From assembly GCA_965218775.1 (NCBI GenBank), contig CBDCLS010000006.1, positions 2,480,001-2,544,000 of the forward strand: a DNA stretch of 64,000 nucleotides, in the 5' to 3' direction. Source of the DNA: CAUZIZ01 sp965218775. GTDB taxonomy: Bacteria > Acidobacteriota > UBA6911 > RPQK01 > JAJDTT01. The position numbers were made by a program, and so were the translations under genes. Each line of letters begins with the position of its first letter. Position 1 is the stretch's first letter. The notes under the pieces are model-generated. The model searched no databases, had not been told where the DNA came from, and saw only the letters and a list, made by a program, of their open reading frames with translations. Of this stretch, positions 57,278-64,000 are shown one piece after another.

Positions 57278-59068
57278 TCACTGTCTCTCGACGGACGCAT
57301 AGTATGCGCCATAGGTCTGGCCGTCCTCGGCTATGAGGCGGGCCGTCAGTCTGGCGACGCCAGCGTTGAGCTTCAGGTTGAAGACGACGTCCTTGGCACC
57401 TGGCTCGACGGGTTTCTCCTCTTCTTGCTCAGCTATCTTCAAGGTCGCCTTCGAGATCGAAAGGGCCTTCCCCGGTGTTGTGCGGTAGGCCGGCTCACCC
57501 GGTACAGCTTCGCCTGGATCGATGCCAGCGGTGATCGCGGTGTCCGCTTCTGCGGGCCAGCGGCGTAGACGGAACTCGTAGTCGCCGTCCTCGACGACCT
57601 TGACGTTCCAGTAGCCGGTTTTGTCGGCCCCCGTCATGGCGTCGCGGATGTGGGAATGGTTCCAGGGCACCAAGCTCGTGGTGATCCAGTCGTGACTGGT
57701 CAAAGTCGTCGGATTTTCCGCTTCATGTCCCAGATAGATAAGGGCGTCCTGCTTGAAGGTTGGCTCCAACTCGGCCCACCAGGCTTCGTAGAATTCGCTT
57801 AGGCGAGCAACCACCCCCGGATGAGCCGAGGCTACATCCTGCTTCTGGCCCGGATCGGCCTTCACATCGTAGAGTTCCTGTCCGTTGACCAGGCGCCAGC
57901 GACTGGTCATGACCGAGCTCTTACGCCACTTGATGGGGTCTTTGACCCGTTGCGAATCTGTGACCAGGATGCGGTCGGGCCAACCGCCATCTTTCTGGCC
58001 GGCCTTGCGATCCAGTAGGGGGCGGATACTTCGCCCGTCGAGCTTCACGCCACTCGGAGTCGGGATGCCGCAAAGGTCGGCGAGGGTCGGCAAGACGTCC
58101 ACGTGAGCCGTCATGGGAGTCACGTCTCGCCCTCCAACCAGGTCGCCCTCCAGCCAGCGAATGAAAAACGGCACCCGGTGACCCCCATCGTACTCGCTGC
58201 CCTTCTTGCCACGCATGCCTGCGTTGAACAGAAGGTCTCCGGCCGAGGAGCCGTTGTCGGTGGTGAAGATGAAGATCGTGTTCTGCGTCAATCCTTCCTT
58301 ATCCAGAAACGATCTGAGTCGACCCACGTTGTCGTCGATGTTGGCGATCATCCCGAAGAAGTTGGCCAGCTTTGTGTCGAGATCCTGGTAGGGGGCACTG
58401 AAGGATTCTGGTGAATGCATGGGGTTGTGTGGAGCATTGGTTGAGATGTAGGCAAAGAAGGGTTTACCTGCCTTCTTCTGAGCAGCAATGAATCGCTTGG
58501 CATACTCAAACCAGACGTCTGTGCAGAATCCCTTGACCGGCTCGGGTTTCGAGTTGTGAAAGTAGCTACCGTCGAAGTAGGCATTGTCCCAGTAGTCAGG
58601 TGTCTGAGAGACGCCTCCACCGCCATGACGCATGACCTCGGTGTAACCGCGATCCTCGGGACGGAACGGATAGTTGTCACCTAGATGCCACTTGCCGAAC
58701 ATGCCGGTGTTGTAGCCGGCATCCTGAAACACCTGTCCCAGGGTGACTTCATTCTCGCGCAGCAGCGATCGTCCCATGATGGTGTGCCACACACCGGTAC
58801 GGTTGGTCCAACGTCCGGTTTGCAGGGCGCTGCGTGTGGGGGAACAGGTGGGGGCAACGTGGTAGTCCGTCAGGCGAACTGACTCGCCGGCCAATGCATC
58901 TAGGTTGGGGGTTTTCAGGGTGGGGTTGCCGTGGAAACTCAGATCTCCGTATCCCTGGTCGTCGGTGATAACCAGGACCACGTTGGGTCGATCGGCTTCG
59001 GAGCCAGAGCCACAAGCAATGAGGCTGACCCAAGCGAGAGCACAGATCAAATGTAGGGCTTTATTCAT
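57278..59068 (-). CDS. Lipoprotein sulfatase (formylglycine-type)
   Basis: About 596 residues from the ATG at 59068. The longer frame has 50 extra residues without signal character, whereas MNKALHLICALAWVSLIAC is a lipoprotein signal with a Cys at 19. D-R-P-N-V-V-L-V-I-T-D-D-Q-G-Y-G-D-L provides the metal-binding Asp pair. TCSPTRSALQTGR near residue 80 is the C-x-P-x-R sulfatase signature, with the Cys that would be converted to formylglycine. FGKWHLG, F-I-F-T-T-D-N-G-S and G-K-K-G-S-E-Y-D-G-G-H-R-V-P complete the arylsulfatase fold. It should desulfate an external glycan. The C-terminal 120 residues are an added beta domain. No maturase gene is in the window. Confidence 0.94.
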   Translation of the reverse strand: MNKALHLICALAWVSLIACGSGSEADRPNVVLVITDDQGYGDLSFHGNPTLKTPNLDALAGESVRLTDYHVAPTCSPTRSALQTGRWTNRTGVWHTIMGRSLLRENEVTLGQVFQDAGYNTGMFGKWHLGDNYPFRPEDRGYTEVMRHGGGGVSQTPDYWDNAYFDGSYFHNSKPEPVKGFCTDVWFEYAKRFIAAQKKAGKPFFAYISTNAPHNPMHSPESFSAPYQDLDTKLANFFGMIANIDDNVGRLRSFLDKEGLTQNTIFIFTTDNGSSAGDLLFNAGMRGKKGSEYDGGHRVPFFIRWLEGDLVGGRDVTPMTAHVDVLPTLADLCGIPTPSGVKLDGRSIRPLLDRKAGQKDGGWPDRILVTDSQRVKDPIKWRKSSVMTSRWRLVNGQELYDVKADPGQKQDVASAHPGVVARLSEFYEAWWAELEPTFKQDALIYLGHEAENPTTLTSHDWITTSLVPWNHSHIRDAMTGADKTGYWNVKVVEDGDYEFRLRRWPAEADTAITAGIDPGEAVPGEPAYRTTPGKALSISKATLKIAEQEEEKPVEPGAKDVVFNLKLNAGVARLTARLIAEDGQTYGAYYASVERQ

Positions 59069-59216
59069 TTTGCTGGTCTTTCTCGATGCCCGGGCGGTGG
59101 AATACTCCAGGGCATCGGATCCAATGGTATCAGCGGAAACCGCTCTGTACCTATGTTTGTCTCTGAATCTACAACTAAGCTGAAACTTCACCGCTGCGCC
59201 CGACTTCGGAGTTCGC

Positions 59217-59306
59217 ATGTTCGGTGTTCTGCGGTTTGTGATTTAGCCTTTTCCCTTGGTTCTGGAGGAGGCAACCGATGAATGCTGAACCGCAGAATAT
59301 CGAACA
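59217..59306. repeat. Short inverted-repeat element
   Basis: TGTTCGGTGTTCTGCGGTTT at the left pairs with AACCGCAGAATATCGAACA at the right. The right half recurs at 62834-62857. The remainder of the 59069-59676 gap holds a family B repeat and no gene. Confidence 0.55.
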
Positions 59307-59418
59307 AGCGAATTTCGAAGGATTCGGGCAATCACTGCCGTCTGTTGGTGCCAAAGTTTCGTTCTCGAATGGGGCAGCACCGCTGGGGGGACACTAACCT
59401 GAAACTTGATTGGCGAAC

Positions 59419-59494
59419 GTAGCTTTGGCCTCCAGGCCGAAGTCTTATTCGTCCAAGCCCTTGGCTCGGACGGCGGCCTGGAGCCCACCGCTAC
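59419..59494. repeat. Palindromic intergenic repeat, family B, copy 5
   Basis: GTAGCTTTGGCCTCCAGGCC, inner hairpin around CCAAGCCCTTGGCTCGG, and GCGGCCTGGAGCCCACCGCTAC. Its left flank (CTGAAACTTGATTGGCGAAC) matches, inverted, the flank of the copy at 30897. Confidence 0.88.
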
Positions 59495-59676
59495 GCCAGA
59501 CCCAAAGTTTCCTTCTGAAGGATCCTGCTCGCAGCCGCCCCTTGGTCTGCACTTCTGACCGTTGTTGAAGCGGCCTCCTGAATAGGGAGGGACGCCACAG
59601 CAACGAGGTGTTATAAATGACGTCGACGGGTTTTGGCGGATACTCAGATTCCGGGTGCTTCGAGGAGGTCCAACTG

Positions 59677-61242
59677 GTGAGAAAAGAGAAGTGCATCGCG
59701 GTTTTTGTTCTGGAGTGCTTTCTTATTTCCTTCTTGGGGTGCTCAGGTTCCGGAGGTGATAAAAAACCTTCCGTCATAGAATTGGAACCGGGAACCCATC
59801 TGTTCGTGGACGACTATCTGGTAGCGGACCTGCGGCAGGTGTGGCGTAGCCTGAACCGGCCTTCCAAACACCCGGACAATCCTCTGCTGAAGCCAGATCG
59901 CCCCTGGGAGGGCTACCTGGCCCTCCAACCCGGCACGGTCCTCTTCGACGAGGAAGAGGGGTTGTTCAAGATGTGGTACAACGCCCTTGCCAGCGACGAA
60001 CGTCCCGACATCCAGGACTTTCTCTGCTACGCTACCTCCCAGGACGGGATCAGCTGGGAGAAACCGGACCTGGGACTGGTGGAGTTCCAGGGATCCAAGC
60101 AGAACAACATCTTTCTCAGGTGGTCGTTCTGGACGCACTGCGTCATCAAGGACACGGCAGAGTCCGACCCACAGCGGCGCTACAAGCTGCTCTACTTTCA
60201 GGCCAAGGATCGGGACCGCTTCGGCATCTGGGCAGCCTTCTCTCCCGACGGCAAACAATGGACCGACTATCCCGCGAATCCAGTCGTGCCATTCTGGGCT
60301 ACTGGAGATACCTTTCAGGTCACACGGGATCCCGAAACCCGACAGTTCATCCTCTATCACAAAACCATCAGCCGACCCGTCCGCAAGGTCTCTCGAATGG
60401 TGAGCGATGACTTCATCCACTGGAAGCATTCGCGGCAGGTCCTGGAGCCGGACGAATATGACCCGCCCGACACCGAGTTCTACGGGATCTCCGCCTTTCC
60501 CTATGCCGGCCAGTATCTGGGCCTGCTCTGGATCTACCACACCTATACCCAGTTCATGGACGCCCAATTGGTGTCCAGCCGCGACGGCATCGATTGGGAG
60601 CGGAGCGTCGATCGAAGGCGTTTCTTCCGCCTGGCACCCGATGGTGGATTCCAGGGTGAGACCTTCGACAGTGGGATGGTCTTCCCGTCCAGCAATCCGA
60701 TCGTCAAGGACGGAAAGGTGTGGATCTACTATTCAGGCTTCACCAACCTGCACAATGCCCCTTCCGAGGACCACGACGGGCAGATCGGCCTGGGCACTCT
60801 GCGACAAGATGGGTTCGTCTCCCTGGATGCGACCAGCGAGGGCTCGGTGCTGACTCGTCCCCTGAAACTCAAGGGATCGTCGCTCTGGGTGAACATGACA
60901 TCCCTGACCGCCGAGAGAATCAACTTCAAACGGGACAGTGGAAAAGAACTCTACAGCGAGCTCTCCACCGACAATCCATCGGCCCGTGGATACCTTCGGG
61001 TGGAGATCCAGGACTCGGAGGGGCGCGCCCTGGCCGGCTACGAAGCATCCAATTGCAGGTCGGTTGAGGACACCAGCATCTACGAGGGTGATTCCTTCTA
61101 CTCGGTACCCAGAGCCGGAGGAGACATCTACCAAAAAGTCTCGTGGGAGGGTGGCCGGGAGCTTTCGGGTGTCGGAGATCGGACGGTTCAGCTCAAATTC
61201 GTCCTGGGCAATGCCAAGCTCTATTCTTTCAAACTGGAGTAG
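59677..61242 (+). CDS. Lipoprotein with GH32/GH43-like five-bladed propeller
   Basis: About 521 residues from the GTG at 59677, which follows GAGGAGG by eight bases; an upstream ATG lacks a ribosome-binding site. The signal ends in I-S-F-L-G-C-S-G-S-G, a lipobox. Motifs E-P-G-T-H-L-F-V-D-D-Y-L-V-A near residue 40, LFKMWYNALASDERPDIQDF, Y-A-T-S-Q-D-G-I-S-W-E-K-P, W-A-A-F-S-P-D-G-K-Q-W-T and D-G-K-V-W-I-Y-Y-S-G-F recall the glycosidase-propeller proteins (GH32/43/68/117-like) that open with L-F-V-D-D. Acidic catalytic residues are not certain. It probably acts on external sugars in concert with the sulfatase. Confidence 0.78.
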   Translation: MRKEKCIAVFVLECFLISFLGCSGSGGDKKPSVIELEPGTHLFVDDYLVADLRQVWRSLNRPSKHPDNPLLKPDRPWEGYLALQPGTVLFDEEEGLFKMWYNALASDERPDIQDFLCYATSQDGISWEKPDLGLVEFQGSKQNNIFLRWSFWTHCVIKDTAESDPQRRYKLLYFQAKDRDRFGIWAAFSPDGKQWTDYPANPVVPFWATGDTFQVTRDPETRQFILYHKTISRPVRKVSRMVSDDFIHWKHSRQVLEPDEYDPPDTEFYGISAFPYAGQYLGLLWIYHTYTQFMDAQLVSSRDGIDWERSVDRRRFFRLAPDGGFQGETFDSGMVFPSSNPIVKDGKVWIYYSGFTNLHNAPSEDHDGQIGLGTLRQDGFVSLDATSEGSVLTRPLKLKGSSLWVNMTSLTAERINFKRDSGKELYSELSTDNPSARGYLRVEIQDSEGRALAGYEASNCRSVEDTSIYEGDSFYSVPRAGGDIYQKVSWEGGRELSGVGDRTVQLKFVLGNAKLYSFKLE

Positions 61243-61296
61243 AACCTCGTTATCGAGGCCTTGACAGTACGTCGAGCAAGCGTAGGAGCACGGAGC

Positions 61297-62490
61297 CTAG
61301 CGCTCCGGTAGTTCCACGGCCCGGATGTCTTTGAAGTCCAGGTTGGTGGTGGGATCGTGGGCCTGAAGGCTGACGACGCCGGGGACCAGGCGAGCCTGGC
61401 GGCGGGCGTTGTTGCCGGGTGGGCGTGGGTCTTCCCAGTCGCTGGTCTGGATGCCGTTGACCCAGACCGCCATGTGGCGACCGTGGACGACGACCGTCTT
61501 GTAGAAGAACTCTCCATCGTTGGGAATGACCTCGCGGGTGGGAACGAAGAAGTAGAGTCCTCCGGTGCCAAAGTCATGGGGCTGTTTGCGGTCGCCGTTG
61601 CGGAACTCGTTGCGGATCTGGGACTCGTACCCACTCCAGAAGGCTCCCTTCTCCCCCCGGAAGAAGACGCCGCTGTTGGGATGGTGGCCAGGCCGGGGTG
61701 GATTGGTGCGGATCGCCAGCTGCAGCACCAGATTCTTGAACTCCTTTTTGGTCTCCAGCTGGCCGGCTCCTTTCTCGACGTGGAGGATTCCGTCCCGCGC
61801 CGACCACTCGTGCACGTCGTCCCGGTTCGGACGATCCACCTTCTGCCAGCCGCTCAAATCTTGCCCGTTGAACAGGGGACTCAACCCCAGGGGCTTGAGC
61901 TTGATGTTGCGGAACTCGATGGGCTTGTCCACGTTGTATTGCAGACCGATGACACCCGTAGCATGCGAAGAGTCGTTGGCGTCGAGGACTTCTGTCCCGT
62001 TGAGCTTGACGACGAAGCGGCTTCCCACGGCACGCACTTCGTACTGGTTCCAGCTGGCGCCCTCGAAGCTGGCGGGCTCGGCTTGGACGTAGTGGACCAG
62101 GCTTCCCGTGTTCAAGCCCTGCGGGTGGCGGTTGAAGATCTGCAGTTCGTAGCCGGTCCGGTGGGGCGGTCCCCTTCGGGCGGAGCGTAGAAAGATGCCG
62201 CTGTTTCCGTCCGCCGCGGTGCGAAACTCGAGCCTCAGCTCGAAGTCACCAAACATGCTGGTGCTGCCCAGCCAACCGGCGCCACCGCCATCCGATCGAA
62301 GGACGCCGTCCTCGACCTTCCAGCGCGCCTCGCCGTGCCACTCCCAGCCGTACTCGGTTTGGCCGTCCCACAGGAGAATCCAGCCTTCCGCGACCTCCTG
62401 TGGGGTGAGGGTGTTGTGGTCCGAGGCGAGGGCGCCCAGGGACAGAAGTGAGATGGCGAACATCTGACGAAGAATTTGCATGGTAGTCAT
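61297..62490 (-). CDS. Secreted protein with two 3-keto-disaccharide hydrolase (DUF1080) domains
   Basis: 397 residues. Signal peptide MFAISLLSLGALAS. Two concanavalin-like DUF1080 modules follow. The first (about 30-205) has E-G-W-I-L-L-W-D-G-Q-T-E-Y-G-W, W-K-V-E-D-G-V-L, F-G-D-F-E-L-R-L-E-F-R-T and N-S-G-I-F-L-R-S. The second (about 210-395) has L-F-N-G-Q-D-L-S-G-W, W-S-A-R-D-G-I-L-H, N-L-V-L-Q-L-A-I-R-T and N-S-G-V-F-F-R-G. Members cleave glycosidic bonds, including 3-keto-glycosides, in Bacteroidetes and Planctomycetes. The pair may reflect domain duplication. An in-frame ATG 9 bases downstream is an alternative start. Confidence 0.92.
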   Translation of the reverse strand: MTTMQILRQMFAISLLSLGALASDHNTLTPQEVAEGWILLWDGQTEYGWEWHGEARWKVEDGVLRSDGGGAGWLGSTSMFGDFELRLEFRTAADGNSGIFLRSARRGPPHRTGYELQIFNRHPQGLNTGSLVHYVQAEPASFEGASWNQYEVRAVGSRFVVKLNGTEVLDANDSSHATGVIGLQYNVDKPIEFRNIKLKPLGLSPLFNGQDLSGWQKVDRPNRDDVHEWSARDGILHVEKGAGQLETKKEFKNLVLQLAIRTNPPRPGHHPNSGVFFRGEKGAFWSGYESQIRNEFRNGDRKQPHDFGTGGLYFFVPTREVIPNDGEFFYKTVVVHGRHMAVWVNGIQTSDWEDPRPPGNNARRQARLVPGVVSLQAHDPTTNLDFKDIRAVELPER

Positions 62491-62519
62491 CCGATCGGAC
62501 CCGACACAGTATAGGGCGT

Positions 62520-62593
62520 TTAAGTGAAATCTGCTGGCCGCCAGGTTTCTCCGTCCTCAGAGACAAGACACGGATCTTGCCGTCACAACGCAA
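62520..62593 (-). pseudogene. Short remnant of a sialidase-like gene
   Basis: On the minus strand the frame gives D-G-K-I-R-V-L, then a diverged R-T-E-K-P-G. The DNA (TTTCTCCGTCCTCAGAGAC and ACACGGATCTT) matches the stretch of the sialidase-like gene near 54190-54220. It is a duplication scar of about 60 bp, and nothing more of the gene is left. Confidence 0.6.
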
Positions 62594-62724
62594 ATTAGAT
62601 TTCCGTCGGGGGTATCGTCAAGTCATCTGAGGGGCGCAGTTTCGCCCAAGACATGTAGACCCCCGAGAATCCCAGATGGGCCCAAGTCTATCACGCCATA
62701 TGGAGTCCAGCGGTGGCCGGTCAC

Positions 62725-62834
62725 CTAGCCTCCTTTCCTTGCCCTTGCCCGTGCCCGTGCCCTCGCCCGCCAGTCGTCCCGATACTGACCGGGTTGGTCA
62801 AGAGCCTTGATACAACCCCAAAGATGAGGGCACG
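62725..62834. repeat. Hexamer-arm element, left half
   Basis: CCTTGCCCTTGCCCGTGCCC and CGTGCCCTCGCCCGCCAGTC form the left arm; then comes an inverted core close to GGTTGGTCAAGAGCCTTGAT. The right arm and both TTTAGCG ends are missing, cut where the short inverted-repeat sequence begins at 62834. The gap 62491-62857 contains no gene. Confidence 0.65.
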
Positions 62835-62857
62835 CTGAACCGCAGAATATCGAACAA

Positions 62858-63061
62858 GGACCTGGGTTTATGCAGTCGATAGTAAGGCGTGCCGAGAGTG
62901 GAAAAGAAGGTTCTGCCGCATTCTTTGCAACGGTAGCGCCGCCGGCTTCCTTGCGTTGTGATGTAGAAGCAGTGTCGGATGATGTTACCCTTGCTGGGCT
63001 GCCCACTCACAGAGCAATCCGGGTTGGGACAGGACCGAGATGAGCTCTCGCTTCGCTTCAT
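62858..63061 (-). pseudogene. N-terminal remnant of an IS1-like transposase with zinc ribbon
   Basis: The frame from 63061 has S-C-P-N-P-D-C-S-V-S-G-Q, then G-N-I-I-R-H-C-F-Y-I-T-T-Q-G-S-R-R-R-Y-R-C-K-E-C-G-R-T-F, a four-Cys ribbon like that of InsA/IS1-type transposases. After R-T-F-F-S-T-L-G-T-P-Y-Y-R-L it breaks off at the repeat sequence. The catalytic domain is absent. Confidence 0.7.
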
Positions 63062-63248
63062 ACATGTCTCGATGACAGAGATGGCACAGGAAATCCAGTT
63101 AGAATCAAATGTTGCGGGACTCCCGGGGAGAAGGTTAACAACATTCCCTGGAGAAGCACCGATGGAATCAAAATTTCAAATATCTAGTATCCTTGATATC
63201 CTTTGGTCAGTTTGAGTTTCGCCTCAACACCCCGATCAGGGCCCGACC

Positions 63249-64000
63249 GTGATGTTGTGGAGGCCTACGAGCGCTAGACGTCTCTGGAATCGTTGGTGCT
63301 GTACCGTGGTGAGAACGGGCGTTGCGATCTCCCTTCTCTTACTGGGCAGCCGTGAGGTGATCCTTGTCCACGGACGGGTAAGCGACTTCGAAACGGTACA
63401 GATTGGTCCCGTCACTTCGATTGTTGCAGACCGCGACGGCAACGTCTGGATCGCCACAGAGGAAGACGGCGTCAAGCGTTATCACCCACAAACTTTGTAT
63501 AAGGCCTTCCGAGAAGGTCTTCCTTCGACACGCGTCCACGTCGTCTATCTGGACCGTGAGGGCAGCCTTCTGGCTGGAACCAGCAAAGGAGTAGCCCGGT
63601 TTGATGGCCGGAAATTCGAGCGCTTCCCTGACGCCGAGATAAATCGCTCAGAGGTCCGGGCGCTTGTCCAGGACCCGAAGGGAACCTACTGGTTCTGTTC
63701 CAGCAAGTCTTTTTTCACCTTCGACGGGCAGGGCGCAAAGGCGGTGAGCGACGCTCCTTCCGCGATCAACAACGCCACAGCGATCTGCCTCTCAGGATCG
63801 GGTGACCTCTGGTTTGCCACCCCCGAGGGTGCTATAAGATTCGACCGCACTGCCTACCAGACATACACAACTCAGCACGGCCTTCCCTCCAACCGGGTGA
63901 ACACCATCCTCCAAGCCGGTCCTGACCTGTTGCTGGGGACCAGCCAGGGATTGGTGCGGTTCGCGGATTCGAAATTTGAGCCGTTTCCCTCCCGGCAAGG
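63249..64000 (+). CDS. Two-component regulator propeller protein (3' end outside the window)
   Basis: About 250 residues are visible, with GTG or ATG start at 63249/63252. A hydrophobic signal (TGVAISLLLLGSREVILVHG) is followed by repeated propeller blades: SIVADRDGNVWIATEEDGVK, G-L-P-S-T-R-V-H-V-V-Y-L-D-R-E-G-S-L-L-A-G-T-S-K-G-V-A-R-F, V-R-A-L-V-Q-D-P-K-G-T-Y-W-F and G-L-P-S-N-R-V-N-T-I-L-Q. These are Reg_prop blades (L-P-x-x-x-V-x-x-I-x-x-D-x-x-G-x-L-W-x-G-T). Such periplasmic propellers usually precede a transmembrane segment and a histidine kinase or response module, often sensing oligosaccharides. That part lies beyond the right edge, so the output domain is unknown. Confidence 0.88.
   Translation, partial: MMLWRPTSARRLWNRWCCTVVRTGVAISLLLLGSREVILVHGRVSDFETVQIGPVTSIVADRDGNVWIATEEDGVKRYHPQTLYKAFREGLPSTRVHVVYLDREGSLLAGTSKGVARFDGRKFERFPDAEINRSEVRALVQDPKGTYWFCSSKSFFTFDGQGAKAVSDAPSAINNATAICLSGSGDLWFATPEGAIRFDRTAYQTYTTQHGLPSNRVNTILQAGPDLLLGTSQGLVRFADSKFEPFPSRQ

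Noticed and set aside
1..64000. tRNA, rRNA, phage or canonical defence operon
   Set aside because: I found no tRNA cloverleaf, rRNA stretch, integrase, capsid or terminase gene, Cas gene or intact restriction system. The nuclease/helicase is a remnant.

Overview
The window is about 59-60% GC by eye and looks like a chromosomal segment of an uncultured environmental bacterium. The closest fit I can suggest is Acidobacteriota (or a neighbouring lineage such as Poribacteria or the PVC group). The reasons are the secreted carbohydrate-active genes (sulfatase, sialidase-like propellers, sialate O-acetylesterase, 3-keto-disaccharide hydrolase domains), the Tat-exported proteins, a recurrent 'extracellular protein C-terminal' domain, the many vapBC-type modules and very repeat-rich intergenic DNA. 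This is an inference from gene content. No rRNA or marker gene is present, and I saw no tRNA, rRNA or CRISPR array.

Layout. 0-2.6 kb: end of a possible haem-domain protein, then an SMP-30-like lactonase and an FMN alpha-hydroxyacid oxidase in one minus-strand operon. 2.7-6.2 kb: a repeat and toxin-antitoxin zone (two vapBC-like pairs, a broken mazF, an IS200-like transposase remnant, two copies of a hairpin-inserting element). 6.3-15.6 kb: a GDD-repeat protein, then a decayed glycan or envelope region (glycosyltransferase remnant, TPR protein, IS3 remnant, methyltransferase, FemAB-like protein, ChbG-type deacetylase). The 5' end of the deacetylase is destroyed by two tandem, apparently identical IS4 copies. 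A 12-unit octamer array and a response regulator follow. 15.7-23 kb: repeats, a reprolysin-like metalloprotease, and an IS1380-family element interrupted by a 2.1-kb insertion sequence with clean 4-bp target duplications.

23-30 kb: secreted structural proteins (PPC, choice-of-anchor, dockerin, PKD and IPT domains). 30-34 kb: a vapBC pair, a PKD protein, a VOC protein and an oxidoreductase fragment. 34.5-43.2 kb: a probable glycan-catabolic block (kelch propeller, sialate O-acetylesterase, amidase, BNR sialidase-like protein, Tat protein, 2-hydroxyacid dehydrogenase). 43.2-46.6 kb: a toxin-antitoxin island (brnTA, relE/higA, an orphan brnA duplicate) beside a wrecked RecB-like nuclease/helicase gene that carries a MITE. 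46.6-51.1 kb: a SEC-C protein, an internally deleted luciferase-like monooxygenase, a second 2-hydroxyacid dehydrogenase and a Gfo/Idh/MocA oxidoreductase. 51.1-51.6 kb: two adjacent hairpin MITEs. 51.9-62.5 kb: secreted propellers, a relE/xre pair, a large secreted protein, a lipoprotein sulfatase, a glycosidase-like propeller and a DUF1080 protein. The right edge is an open two-component-regulator propeller protein.

The most unusual feature is the small non-coding mobile DNA. One family has terminal repeats GTAYSTGTTTAGCG and inverted arms of hexamer repeats. In all three full copies it sits inside pre-existing palindromes, flanked by 7-8 bp duplications. A 175-bp MITE shares the termini (CCCGSATTTCTCA) and the CTAA/TTAG target duplication of the resident IS1380 element. 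Two further hairpin elements are separated and flanked by TAA. Duplication, nested insertion and gene decay are frequent, so many reading frames in the window are remnants.
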